DNA from: Bipolaris cookei
Lineage: Eukaryota > Ascomycota > Dothideomycetes > Pleosporales > Pleosporaceae
DNA length: 64,000 nt
Direction: 5' to 3'
Assembly: GCA_002286855.1 (NCBI GenBank)
Contig: NRSV01000035.1
Location: forward strand, 62,001 to 126,000
Below are positions 1 through 11,722 of the stretch, in pieces. The position numbers and the translations under genes are program-made. Position 1 is the stretch's first letter, and each line of letters begins with the position of its first letter. The notes under the pieces are model-generated. The model had not been told where the DNA came from and made no database searches. It saw only the letters and a list, made by a program, of their open reading frames with translations.

Positions 1-886
1 TATCTGGGATTGAGGAGATCAAGTGGAACGAGGAAGCATTTTCCAGTCTGGTGCTACCGAGCCAGATCAAGCAGAATCTCAAGGGTCTGGTGTCTTCGCA
101 TCGGTTCCACGCGGCCAAGACAATTGATGATATGATCCAGGGCAAGGGCAAGGGCCTCAATGTGGTGCTGCATGGCCCGCCCGGGGTGGGTAAGACACTG
201 ACTGGGGAATCGATTGCCGAGTATCTGCAGTGTCCGTTGTACGCAGTGTCTGCAGGGGAGCTGGGGACTAGCAGCTGGGCGTTGGAGGCGGACCTGAACC
301 GCATCATGGAGATTACGCATTCATGGGGCGCCATCCTGCTGCTGGACGAGGCGGACGTGTTTCTCGAGGCGCGGCAGCCAAATGACCTGCATCGCAACTC
401 GCTGGTTTTGGTGTTCCTGCGGCTGACCGAGTACTATCAGGGCATTCTGTTCCTGACGACGAACCGGGTCGAGACTTTTGACGAGGCGTTCCAGTCGAGG
501 ATTCACATGGGGATTCGGTATGAAGAGCTGTCTGCACGGGCCAGGAGGGAGATTTGGCAGCAGCATGTGGGCAGGGTGGAGAGGATGAAGGGAAGCCAGG
601 GAATGAAGGCGTTCACCGAGGCCGACTTTGATGAGCTGAGCCAGAGGATGCTGAATGGGCGACAGGTACGTGGAGTGATGGGCGAGCTGGTGAAGGGTGT
701 ATTCAAGTGTTAATTGTTTTTGTGCAGATCAAGAACACGGTCAAGACATCGCAGGCGATTGCGGTGGCGGAGCAGAGTGCGTTTAGCATGGAGCACGTCA
801 AGCGGGTGTTGGAGGCTGGTGAAGCATTTGACGATGATATGCGAGGGGGGAAGGGGTATCGGGATGCGATGCGGCAGTACACGTGA
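1..886 (+). CDS. AAA-family ATPase, C-terminal part (5' end outside window)
   Basis: The reading frame is already open at the window edge (codons from base 3). Exons are 1-665 and 728-886; the 62 bp intron has GTACGT and TGCAG ends. The protein has a complete AAA core: Walker A GPPGVGKT, Walker B ILLLDEAD, and a sensor-1 region with TTNR ending in an Asn-Arg pair. An Arg-rich small domain follows and the protein ends GYRDAMRQYT. It would hydrolyse ATP to remodel a protein or nucleic-acid partner. The sequence resembles the large group of fungal single-AAA proteins with a long N-terminal region, but that region lies outside the window, so substrate and compartment are unknown. The catalytic motifs are intact. 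A GAT/GGT microsatellite starts just after the stop codon. Confidence 0.88.
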
Positions 887-1269
887 AACGATGATGATGG
901 TAGTGGTGGTGGTGGTGGTGGTGGCGGTGATGATGATGATGATGATGACGACGATGTTGTATGTATGTAGTATGTAGCCGTAGTGAGTAGTAGCAATAGT
1001 GTGTATGTAGGAGGATGCATGTTCAGGCCTGCCAAGCGAGTGGCTGGCCCCGAGTCTCCACCACGGGGCGTGCCAGCCGTTGTCTCGTGGCCGCTGGCAT
1101 CTGGGGGGGCGAAGGGCGAAAACACACTCGTGGGAACAACAACACCCGCCAGCCCTATCTTATTCCCGTGCGCCTTGTCGCCCACTCAGATACGACTCCG
1201 ACATCCACACCCGCGTCACTCTGCCAGCTGCTGGAGCCCGCTCTCGGGCCACGCTGCCCGTGCCGCACA
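887..1269. other. Intergenic region between AAA gene and Zn2Cys6 gene
   Basis: It holds the microsatellite and the presumed 5' region of the next gene, with a CAGCTG and several CA/AC-rich blocks. No gene or clear TATA box was recognised. Confidence 0.6.
890..957. repeat. GAT/GGT trinucleotide microsatellite
   Basis: Runs of ATG/GAT, then GGT, then GAT triplets lie immediately 3' of the AAA gene stop, probably in its 3' UTR. Interruptions (GTA, GCG, GAC) show it is not a pure array. Confidence 0.85.
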
Positions 1270-3489
1270 ATGAAGCGCGACGACGACAACAACGGCAGCA
1301 TCAGCATCAGCATCACCAACAGCGACCACACCAACAGCGACCGCACCTCGCAGCCATCATCCACCAGCCCGGCGGCCTCGTCCGCCACCCACGGCCATGC
1401 GCCGGCCAAGAAAAAGCAGAAGCGCAACAAGCCCACGCTCAGCTGCGAAGAGTGCGTCGAGCGCAAGACAAAGGTGAGCAAGCAACAACCACGGCTGTCC
1501 TTTCGGCGCAATTCGCCCCCCACGAACGGTGCAAACACCACCTCCTCCACCACCTCCACATTCCCACATTCCCACATTCTCACTTGCACCCATTATCACT
1601 CTCACCAGTCACCCATTCGACGGCTGACGGTATCCGCAGTGCGACCGCACCAGACCCCATTGCTTGGCCTGCATCAAACGCCAGTCGCCCTGCCGCTATT
1701 CAGACATTGCCAACCTGATTGCTTCTTCTGCCGATAAGTATGTATGTGCCCGTCAACTTGCCTACCCTAGCCTGCTAAGCATCTGCGCAGAGTTGGCGCC
1801 GCGCAACATGCCACGCCTCGCTCCAGGAAGACGGCCACCAAACATCCACTGCGACTTGGCAAGGACCCGCATCCCCATGCCAAGTGTACCCAGGTGTCCC
1901 CAACACCCCTCCGGACCCAGTATCGCAGTGTGTCCTTGTCGTCATCAGGCTCGTCGCCTTTTTTGCTCTCAAACATCCCCTACTCTAATCATACGCCTGC
2001 CCCCTTCTTTGGCCTCGGCTCAGAGCATCCCTTTGCCAACTACTGGACCAGCCGTGGCGGCCTGGCAGAGGTAGTCGGCGTCCTGCCCGCAAAGGAGCAG
2101 GCCGACATCCTCGTCGACAAGTACTTTGATGCCGTCGACCCCGTCTATCCCATGGTCCACCGCAGGAACTTCTATGCCGACTATGAACGCTTTTGGTCCC
2201 TGCCCCTCGACGACAAGCATGCCGCCGACCCCGTCCTCGTCGCCCTTCACTTTGTTGTCTATGCCATGGGCACTCAGTTCATCCACACGACTGACAACCG
2301 TGAACGCGCTCAAATTGCAGAGTTCTATATCTCAGCGGCTCAACAGGCCCTGCGCATATCCTCGTATCTCAGTCGTGCATCGGTCAGGACATTGCAGGCC
2401 ATGGTCCTGATAGGCTACTTCTTGATGAACGACAACCATGCTTCAGATGCGTGGGCCTTTGGCGGTGTATTGGTACGACAAGCCTATGCCATGGGCCTCC
2501 ACCGTGACCCGGACATCATTGCTCCTCGTTGCTCTCGAAGTGACAAGCAACAGCGTCGCAAGCTATGGCAGGCCATATTCTTCCAAGACACCTTCCTCAC
2601 AGTCCTCCTCAAGCTCCCACCAACCACCGTCTTTTCAGACATACAGCCCCAGTCGTTGAGCGATGATTTGGACGACTACATCCCAAATGCCTCGTCAGCC
2701 AATGGCGCCACCGATGCCGTCATCAATCCCATGAGCATCAGCAATATTGCTTCCAACTTGGACCTCTATCCTCCCTATGAGCTCTCGGACCGACGATATA
2801 TCCGCTCAATGTGGCACATGGCCATTCTGGTTTCACGCACCGTCTGCATTCCACGCTCACTAGCAACTCCCCTTACCACGTCCATCGCCCAAAAGACGGA
2901 GCTGGTCAGCGAATACTTTGCCCTTCACAGCACATTTCCCGTTGAGCTCACAACATCCGATGACGCTACAATACGAGACATGGCCAAACAAAACCCGAGA
3001 GGTCTGAGGCAAAATCTCTTTTTCCGGAGCAACTTTTGGCACTGCGTCATGGCTATTCAAGCGGATGAAAACCCTGCCGAGGGGGTATCATGTGACGTCA
3101 AGGGTGCCCTCGACGCTGCCAGAATGGCTCTGCAGTCTTTCTTCCACTTTTGGGAATATCTTAGAATCGATGCAAGTGTCTGGTGGGTTTTCCAGCACCG
3201 TGCTTTCGAGGAAGCGGTACGCATTGCACCCATTATCAATTTTCCTCTGCTCCACTTCGTTGCTGACTATGACGCTTAGCTTCTCATGGCTCGTATCCTT
3301 GGTCAACAAGCCCAGCCGCTTTCGCCAACCCAATCAGGCTTGCCTCCTTCGTCAGATCCCCTACTTAAAGATGCAAAGGCTGATGCGCGGAAATGTCTTG
3401 AAATATTAGACCTAGTCGGCATTGCACCTGAAATGCAAAAGACACGCACCGAAGTACTCCGAACCGCTTTTGCCGATATTCTTTGGTAA
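1270..3489 (+). CDS. Zn2Cys6 fungal transcription factor with fungal-specific trans domain
   Basis: Exons 1270-1473, 1640-1737, 1791-3216 and 3280-3489 join in frame to 645 residues. The Zn2Cys6 cluster is split by intron 1: Cys59-x2-Cys62-x6-Cys69-x6-Cys76-x2-Cys79-x6-Cys86, preceded by a Lys-rich stretch (KKKQKRNK) that can act as a nuclear localisation signal. Residues from about 190 match the fungal trans domain (PF04082 type), with the motif YPMVHRRNF and a helical block around YAMGLHRDPD. The start was chosen because it is the first Met in frame and gives an N-terminal Asn/Ser-rich tail typical of these proteins. It should bind CGG-type DNA sites in the nucleus. No target is implied by neighbours. 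Introns of 166, 53 and 63 bp all have GT-AG ends. Confidence 0.88.
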
Positions 3490-4721
3490 TGGTATATTTT
3501 CTCTTTCTTGAATATTGGGTCATTTTTTGTTTAACAGCAACACGAAATACGTGTGTAAGACTAAGCAAGCGTAAACTTTATTTCTACTATATACGAACAA
3601 TGATTTACCAAAGGCAAGGTACGAACTACATTATACCGATCCTTGCTTGTTCTGGCTACCGGGGTACTTTGGCACAAACATGTGGCCTTGCGCGTGTGCT
3701 CCCCCGCGTTTTTTCCGAGCTTCCGAGTACTTACCACTGATCTTCTTGGCAGCCTATGTGTACCGGGGTCTTTCCTAGCCTACCTGGATACTCGTTGCCT
3801 GGGCATAGCGTGTCGAGCCAAAGTCTAGATTTTTGTTTAAGGCATGGAATGCTTGACGAGATTTTACAGGAATCTAAATCCGTCAAATTGAGCCAACCAC
3901 ACGGAGTCAATCCGAATGCAGACGATGGCTGATGGAGACGATCAGGCCATAGCTTTTTCTTCTATCAAGTATACCCACTTCCCGCTCTTTCCGGCCCTTT
4001 TTCTCTATCCCCTTTCTCCATAATCATGCACCGGCCAGCTGCGCTTCCGTCGCGCTAAATAACTCTCCTCTCCACACAAACTACGTACACACCCGCTCAG
4101 CTCTAGACCAATATCCACCACTCGGGCACTTGCGGCATTACGTGCACCCCACACTGGACCAACTTGAATGGATGAAATATCGAGACGAGGTGCTCAAGTT
4201 GTGTCTATACCTCCACACGTTTGAGTCAAATACCGTCTCGTCCTGTCGAGACGATCCACATGGCGCCCGCCCGCATGCTAAACCTTTCTGCGAGTGATGT
4301 TGCCTTGACGTAGCACAACGACAACTATCTAATTGCTGACTCAGACCATGCGCGAACGCTGGCTTGACTAGTTTAGCCCGTCTCGTCCCTGCACTAGCTA
4401 CAATCTGCAATGAAGCAGACAAGTGCCATGCGGATTCGTCAACGTCACGGCAGCCGGGAGCCGATCAGGCAATGGGTGAGCCTATCGCCTCAACTTTGCC
4501 CATCCTCAATAATTGGCCACAAACATTGTCGCCGTCTTTGAATACGAGTTTCCGCCAGGAACAAAAAGAAAATGAAGCACGAATGCATCTCATATCGTAT
4601 CCTAGGCCAAGAAGAAGAGTGAGAGAGCGTGTCAGAGGTTTGCAGTAGCTCAAGGGGGGAGGTTTGAGAATGACAATGGTGAATGTTCGACCCACGGATT
4701 AAGATTATACAAGGCCTCCAA
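3490..4721. other. Gene-free stretch between convergent genes
   Basis: Only short, low-complexity or overlapping open frames occur, none with a recognisable domain or consistent splice sites. No repeat or RNA gene was seen. Confidence 0.55.
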
Positions 4722-6048
4722 CTAAAAACGCTCGTGTACATGGGCCTTTGGTGCTTTTCCAGACTCTTTGCTGTCGACAGTCGACTGGCTGGTGCACCCA
4801 GAGCTGCCTCTTCGATTTTGTTTCCGCCCATGCTTCCGACTCCTATCCATTGAAGCTCGTGTAGTTTGCTCATCCAGAACGGTAGATGTAATGTATCCCG
4901 GTAGTCCTTGTTGTTGCTGCCATGCTTCTGACGGCATGCTCGAGCTAAGGAATCTTTCCTCGTCCGACCCTTTGCTTTCTCGCCGTGCCCGCGATGTGGT
5001 AATGGTAATGGACTTTTGAATCGAAGGCTTTACCGTGCTGAGCTGATGGCCAGAATGTTCTTGTCCTGATTTGAGTGAAGGCTTGCTCCACGGCATGGCT
5101 GAGGCTGATCGGGTAATTTCAAACGCCTGCTTCAATAGTGGTCGGAGCGTCGCAATTGATCCAGCTGATATGCCAAGGCCTACTTCGACAGTGCTCCAAA
5201 TCGCGAAGTCAGTTGTCCGGAAGAGGAAGTCGCCCTTGTATCCCTTGATCGTTGTTGTATACGGCAAGCGAATAATGGTCGCTGTAGAACCACTGTTTAG
5301 ATATGTCAATCAGCTATTGAGGGGGAAAATGTGATCGAAGTGCTACTTACATGGCCGCCAGGGCAATGACCGAGGCTACAACCACCTTCATGCGCTTCTT
5401 CATGTGCAGACCCTGGACGATAAGTACTGGAAGAATGGCAAAGACCCAGTCGGCAAAGGCGTTGAGCCCAGAGACCACAAAGGTAAAATTCATGACCAGT
5501 ACCGGAGAGAGGCAGGAGCCGACGGCGTTCGGATTGAGATCCCACCAATATGAGATGGGCTTGCACTGGAAGATGACAACGGATGTGTATGCGATTCCCA
5601 CGAGTCCAGACACGACCATGATGAGACGGATGATCCAGATGTGAAGCGGCACAATGGTGATGCGTAGCAAGAAGAAGCCGACAGAGATTTTGAGCATACA
5701 TGTCGACAGCGTGTAGAAGATTTCGCAGAAGAACCAAAAGTGAAGAGCCGTCTGAGCGCTCTCGTCGGTAAGATGTATGCGGCGCACACCAGATCCGTTG
5801 ATGGCGCCACCAATCTGAGATATCAGGTATCCTGTGAAGAAGAGTAGCGTGACGACCATTGTGTAGTCGTCAATGCCAAAGCCCTTGACCATGTGGATGC
5901 TACAGTCAAGAAAGTTAGTTACACACCTGATGGTTTCAAGTAATCAGGAGACTTCTTACCGTACAAAGCAGCGGAGACCGACAGTAAGCCATGACAAGAC
6001 CAAGAAGGTAATGCCTATGGCCAAGATCTCTCCACTGCGATCCTTCAT
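4722..6048 (-). CDS. Seven-helix integral membrane protein, fungal rhodopsin-domain (PTH11-like) family
   Basis: Reading leftwards, exons 6048-5960, 5899-5351 and 5292-4722 give 402 residues; introns are 60 and 58 bp with GTAAGA/GTAG.. type ends. The first exon starts with a short N-terminus and a helix (LAIGITFLVLSWLTVGL). The middle exon has the family hallmarks: an RIHMVKGFGIDDYTM loop, several hydrophobic helices, and CKPISYWWDLNP before helix 5. The last exon supplies the TTDFAIWSTVEVGLGISAGS helix typical of these proteins, then a soluble Ser/Arg/Lys-rich cytoplasmic tail of about 110 residues. The family sits in the plasma membrane and includes candidate GPCR-like sensors, but most members have no known ligand. 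Function here is unassigned. Confidence 0.85.
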
Positions 6049-9000
6049 CGTGAGATGATGGGGTATGAAGGGATCAATTGGGAAGCAATGATATCTGGGG
6101 AGGGAAAAGCAAACAGTCAAACCAAAACACCGACGAGTTTGGAGCTCATTGTATGCAGTGGATATGTTCTCCTCTCCGGCGATCTTGCCTTACAAAGATC
6201 CCGACACTTGGGCCTAACCCGTGTCGCAGTCTGCTTTGGCCCATTCTAACGCTAGAATCTTGTGAGCAACAAGACCGACCCTCTTACTGGAACCCTTGCA
6301 GCGGTAGTTGAGACAGGACTGGGCGATGAAGCCAAGATCTCCGTGGGGCAATCTTCCATACATAACACCTTCCAACTGGAAGATCGGCAACGTGCAAAGT
6401 GGAGCCTTTCAACAGGCTGTTTGTAGCCGGAACAAGTCAGAGAAGGGAAAAAAATTTGGACCAAGCCAGTCAGCATAGTAGTTCATTTCATGAAGGACTC
6501 CACTGGCTCGAAAAAGATGAAGTGGATAGGGCTAAACAGTAACATGCTCGTGCGCACTTTTTTAACCCTGGGCGCGGCAAAGGGCCCGACCATTTGGCGA
6601 CGCTCGGGTTTGGGACGGCCGCTCGTTCTGAAAAGAGAAGGCAAGGATTTGCCGTGGACCTTGGTGGTTGCCACTCAAGTCAAAGGGGCAGGCGATCCCA
6701 GCGGGTGGAAGATGGATGCTGTCTCTCCTATCTCTCAAAGGAATGAGAACCGGGACTGTGTCCAAATGCCGTGTCTTGGACGGCTCCGTGGTTGCCGCTT
6801 CATGAGCCACATCGCGATCTGACAGTTGCAATATCATCACGTCCATGCTCGACCTGTCGTCCAAATGAGCAGCCTTGCCCGTGCCAAGAATCTCTGTTTT
6901 TGGCAAATTCGTCATTGCAATTGCAACAGTGTGGGAGCGTGCTTGCGCTCTCATGTTTACTAGGTACTCTTTCCGAGGTGGCGCAGGACACAGCCATTAG
7001 GAGAAAATATCCTCCCCCGCACCGTCCCGCGAGACGGTGTTCGGCGCCATGCAACCTTGGTCCGCCGCTCGTTGGATAGCCTGCCAACTGGCGTCGAATG
7101 CGCATGTTGCATCTGCTGGCGCTGGTGGCCGTGCAGCGCGGACTACAACATCAAGTGGGCCTCGAGGGGACGGTTGTTGAGCGTTCCTTGCGTCTGCTGC
7201 ACGGGAACCACGGTATCCATGTTCCGTTCCCCTCCACCAGCCCTGCTGTCATTGAGCATACTTTTGCCCTCCCCCTCCTCTCCCCCCGCCAGCTGGGGGC
7301 ACAGCAATTGGCAAAATCAACCTGCAGCGCATGCAAGCATCTCCTTGCTGAGGCAACTAGGGCTCTCCTTGTGCCACATGCTTTGCTACCAATGCTTGCC
7401 GTGAGTGCATGCGAACACAGAGGATACAGTATGTACTTACATATACGTATGTACATATGTACACGTACACAAACACCAGTAAATCAAATCATGGCAACCC
7501 CCCAATCACGTTCCAACTCCTTTCCCTGATAAATCTGCATGGCGCAATCTTTCTGGAACCTCAAGGTAGATCCCTCGTATCTACAGTTTGTAGATGTATA
7601 CAACGTAGGTTCGTTCAGGGGCGTGTTTGCCGAACCTGTCTTGAACCCCCATGCGAACGGAAACCGGACAAGACTAGTCCGGCTCTACTGCGGCGGAACC
7701 ACATCCGTCGAGGTTTCACTATATCCAGCAGGTCCACATGTCCCGATTCCTCGACACGGAGACATGCCCATAAAAAGCACCAACGGTCGAACGCTAGCAT
7801 AATATTACGCGTAGCTATTCTGTGCCGCCTCCCGCTTCTGTTTCATGCCAACTGGCAGCGAAAAAATAACGCTCATCCGTTGTGAGACTCGAGGCGATGT
7901 GAGTAGCGAAGCTCTGCCCTAAACTTCGCCACAGCTTGGGTTGCTATTGAAGGGTCCACCAGTGCAAATTCTGGCCAAGGGGGGATTTGGGGCAAGTATG
8001 TTGACTGTCACTGCGCACAACCGTTGCGTCGATGGCAATCATAAACGCAGCTCGCCGTGACTCGCCTAATGTTATCCAGAGTTCCAGTCCCGTCTTGTCC
8101 TGGTCTTAACTGCATCGCAACCTGTCGCTTCATTCATAGGTCGTTCTCCCGACTCTTAGCTGGAACATATCGCCATGTAATGATCCCTGGTGGTGGATTA
8201 GCATCGAGTTCTGCCTCCACCGGGCAACGCGACCTTACTTCAATTCCAACCCTTATCTCGACATCCTAGGAATAACTGCGCAAAATGAGTACACTTCACG
8301 TTTCTCTTGCCTGAACTGGCGAAATCATTGCATGGGACATGCGGGGTGACGATGTAGGTTGAGTTGCAGAAGGAAGTCTTGGGTTATATGCATTATATGC
8401 TGAACTTCGGATCTTTGCCTTGGTTTGGGTCGAATTGGCCATTTGGAAATGGTCACCTGAAAATGGTCACCTGGAAATTCCATGCTGCTGGGTGTGATAT
8501 GAAGGCGAATATATGCAACCTTTGCTTCTGCATCAGAATAAACCTTTCATGCGAACCAGTTTTGAACAAGGGTCTACAGGAGTGGTGGCATGTCGCATGA
8601 GCCGCTACTACCCGTCTCTCGACATGTGTAAGTAAGTACACATGAACTTCGGGATCCTGTTCCGGTTGGCGATCAGGTTTCCAGCGAACAGACGGGACTG
8701 TTTGTCGATGCTGCTTATCTGGTTGAACTCTGTTTTCTTAAATAAATTGCGCCAGTTCCACATCGAGTAGAAATTGCGAACTCTTGAGAGCATAGTTGGT
8801 GAACGCAGAAGGACTTGAGGGGCACTACGTTTATAAGTATTTACAAGACAATACACAAAAGCAGGTCTCAATACGACAGAAATGCATTTTTAATGATCCT
8901 TCTAGCAGCGTAACGGCAAAGTGTATGAATGGCCTATCACATCTCAAAACAAGCGCAACCAAAGCCCGGGAAAACATCCGGTCTGCACGCGCCAATGCGG

Positions 9001-9391
9001 GGCCCCGCAATCAAAATTCATCTATTCAGGTACTACTAACGCTACAAAATAAGAGAATAGGCTTTCTATACAAAGCTCATTCCTCAGCCACCTTTTCAGT
9101 TTTTAACCTGTCTCCAACGTTCTGAAACGGCGCACGGTGTGAAGATGAGGCTCGCAAACTTGGTCGGCCAATCAACATCACGCCTGGTTGCACCGAGAGA
9201 CCTCACCATCAAGATCCCGGTGGTATCTCGGGTCCATATTCACATTTGCCCACGAAGTCTCGGGAAGCGTCTCCGGACGAGACCGTGCTCTCACGAGGTG
9301 GTATAAGTATGGTGTTGATTCAGTCGAAACAATTCCCCAATCGCTTCTTTTCTTGAGCCAGCGGAGCCACTCCTTCTTAAAACGCTTTAAC
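6049..9391. other. Long gene-free stretch
   Basis: About 3.3 kb with many short overlapping frames on both strands, none with a domain, plausible codon pattern or connected splice sites. A short tandem of AAATGGTCACCTG occurs near 8446-8475. The last 90 bases hold a TATA-like element ahead of the GH7 gene. No other structure was recognised. Confidence 0.5.
9302..9307 (+). promoter_or_regulatory. TATA-like element of the GH7 gene
   Basis: TATAAG lies about 85 bp before the chosen ATG at 9392, a usual distance for a fungal core promoter plus short leader. Confidence 0.45.
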
Positions 9392-10711
9392 ATGTCACTT
9401 TCTTCAGTCGTTGCGGCAACCCTGTTGGGCTTGGCCACTGCCCAAATAGCGGGAACCATACCAGAAGTACACCCAAAACTGACTACGTGGAAATGCACAA
9501 AAGCTGGTGGATGCAAGGCGCTAGACACTGCCATTGTCGTCGACTCACTACGCCACAATATTCACCTAAAGAATGACACGAGTGTGAGCTGCGGTGATGA
9601 ATACACTGCGCTCAATACGGCGCTGTGCCCAGACAAGAAGACTTGCGCCCAGAACTGCGTAATTGATGGCATCGAGGATTACTCTACACAAGCAATTTTC
9701 ACGGACAACGACAAGCTTCGCCTAGACATGTTCAATCCAAAGGGCGAATACATGAGCCCTAGGGTGTATTTGCTAGCCGAGGATAGACAAAACTATGAGA
9801 TGCTACAGTTGACGGGTAATGAGCTGTCCTTTGATGTCGACATGTCAAAGCTGCCCTGTGGCATGAACAGTGCTCTGTACCTCAGCGAAATGGAAGCTGA
9901 TGGTGGGCGGTCCGAATACAATACCGGAGCTGCGTCTACGGGCAGCGGGTACTGCGACGCCCAGTGTTTTGTCAAACCATTTTTGAATGGCGAGGTAAGT
10001 TGATTGGCTTATCGGTGTTGAACAACAGCTGACTGTATGCAGGCCAATGCCAATGACGAAGGCGCCTGCTGCAACGAAATGGATATCTGGGAGGCCAACA
10101 GCTATGCCAACCAGATCGCCCCCCACACCTGCGCCAAGCCAGGTATCTTTGCATGCACGGGCAGTGACTGCGGCAGTGCTGGACTCTGCGACAAGGCTGG
10201 ATGCGGTGACAACCCGTACAAGCACCGTAACGACAAGGAATACTATGGACCGGGTCTCAAGGTCGATACCAACAGGCCGTTCACCGTTATCACCCAGTTC
10301 CCCGCCAAGGATGGCGTGCTCCAGGCCATTGTCCGCAAGTACGTGCAAGACGGTGTGGTTATTGAAAATGCCATGCGCAACCTCACCGCTGAAGAAGCAG
10401 TCATGGACCAGGCGTGGTGCGATAGATAGGGAAAAACCTCCGCCTACAACAGGCTTGGCGGCCACAAGACCATGGGCGAAGCTCTGGAACGCGGTATGGT
10501 TCTCGCACTGAGCATCTGGTGGGATAAGAGCGGTGGCATGCAGTGGCTTGATAGCGGATCCAGCGGTCCTTGCAATGCCACCGAGGGCTTCCCAGATGTC
10601 ATTCAGTCGAAGGTCAAGAATCCCACTGTCACCTTTAGCCAGGTCAAGTGGGGTGAGATTGACTCAACGTTTGGAGCTTCGAATGCGACGACCAAGTACT
10701 GGAAGGCTTAG
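9392..10711 (+). pseudogene. GH7 glycoside hydrolase (endo-beta-1,4-glucanase type) with in-frame TAG
   Basis: Exons 9392-9994 and 10043-10711 are joined across a 48 bp intron. The first 17 or so residues form a secretion signal (MSLSSVVAATLLGLATAQ). GH7 motifs follow: EVHPKLTTWKCT, LPCGMNSALYLSEMEADGG, and the catalytic EMDIWEAN with its Glu-x-Asp-x2-Glu set. The short link between the CDAQCF block and CCNEMDIWEAN, and SANQ-like residues after WEAN, fit the endoglucanase branch rather than cellobiohydrolases. There is no CBM1. A TAG at 10427-10429 stops the protein after 329 residues, yet the same frame continues for 93 more with normal GH7 sequence (MGEALERGMVLALSIWW) to a TAG-terminated end at 10711. 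No frameshift is present and no intron removes the stop. Either a recent nonsense mutation or a sequencing error. Also, the usual Trp in the DANWRW-like segment is replaced (DSLRHNIH). Confidence 0.85.
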
Positions 10712-11482
10712 AGTGTGATGGTTTTGTATATATTAGATGATAGATGTGTATATGTACGTTTTCAAATAGAGACGGGTGAGAGTACCTTGAGTTGCACAGA
10801 TGACTTTGCCATAATGTCATCCCGCAGATGAAATGCAGCAGCTGTCAGGAAAACCATGTCAGCAGTAGTATGAGTCCTCAACTCATAAATCACAAACTCC
10901 ATTCTAACACCGGTCAACTCAACGGCTGACTGACCAACAGACATGTCGCAATTGCAGACGCGAGTAATACGATGCAGCTTACAAAGCCACCCACTTTGCC
11001 ATCCGGATGCGGAAATCACTAGTCCGCATTCCCACCACCGGTGACGACTTTTGACTCAAACACGACTCAACCTGCAAACTTAGCCCTTTCCAGCAAAAAC
11101 AAGCGTTACGCCCTTTTCTTCTACATGTGTAGAACCGCCACTAGATGACTCAATTGTGGTGCCGTGCAAGATCATTGGGGAGATGCCTGGGAGCCTGGCG
11201 GGCATGAGCCGGTGCGAAGGCGCAGCGCGTGTGGTGCGTTACTGTTGAATTGGTCAACAAGGGTTATATTGCTAAGCTGGGGGTTGGGATGGAAAGGATA
11301 TAAGATTGGGGGGGTTGTAATCGAGTAGTTGGGTTACCAAATCAATCAGAACATCATCATTCCATCTATTATCATTATCAAAGCTACGATACATCTATTC
11401 TATTGTGGCTCCAAAAAAAACCTATCACGCGATTCCATCAACGATTTATCAATATCGGAACACCGAATTCGTTATACTCAAC
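10712..11482. other. Intergenic region with a probable promoter at its 3' end
   Basis: No coding sequence was recognised. The right end contains TATAAG and a CA/TC-rich leader before the small ORF at 11483. Confidence 0.5.
11299..11304 (+). promoter_or_regulatory. TATA-like element
   Basis: TATAAG about 180 bp before the ATG at 11483, followed by an A/C/T-rich leader that looks like a fungal 5' UTR. Confidence 0.35.
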
Positions 11483-11722
11483 ATGTCTTCTACACGGTCC
11501 ACATCAACATCTACACCAGAAAAAGATACAATGTCGATAACATCATCGTCGACTATGACAAGTACGAAATCACTTCTGCGGTCAATGCTTCCGTCGAAGC
11601 GGGATAGCTCGGCGAAAAAGACAAAAGCGACAACGACGAAAGCTACCGAGACACCGGCGGAAAAAGCAGAGAGGAAGTTGACCAAGGCGGAGGCTTTGCA
11701 TGCTTGGGCGTTGCATCGGTAG
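11483..11722 (+). CDS. Small Ser/Thr/Lys-rich hypothetical protein
   Basis: A single-exon frame of 79 residues. The N-terminal half is almost all Ser and Thr, the middle has SLLRSMLPSKRDS, and the C-terminal part is Lys/Ala-rich and ends KAEALHAWALHR. An earlier in-frame start only adds residues translated from the leader, so the Met in ACATGTCTTC was chosen. There is no signal peptide or membrane segment. It has a TATA-like element and plausible leader upstream, which is the main argument that it is a gene. Function is unknown, and it could be chance coding. Confidence 0.4.
   Translation: MSSTRSTSTSTPEKDTMSITSSSTMTSTKSLLRSMLPSKRDSSAKKTKATTTKATETPAEKAERKLTKAEALHAWALHR

Noticed and set aside
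6490..7885. Several 90-160 codon open frames on both strands
   Set aside because: They overlap in multiple frames, have no domain, no consistent splice signals and an unstructured composition; best explained as chance frames in GC-rich non-coding DNA.
8446..8475. Tandem AAATGGTCACCTG
   Set aside because: Only two short copies; too small to indicate a repeat family or regulatory array.
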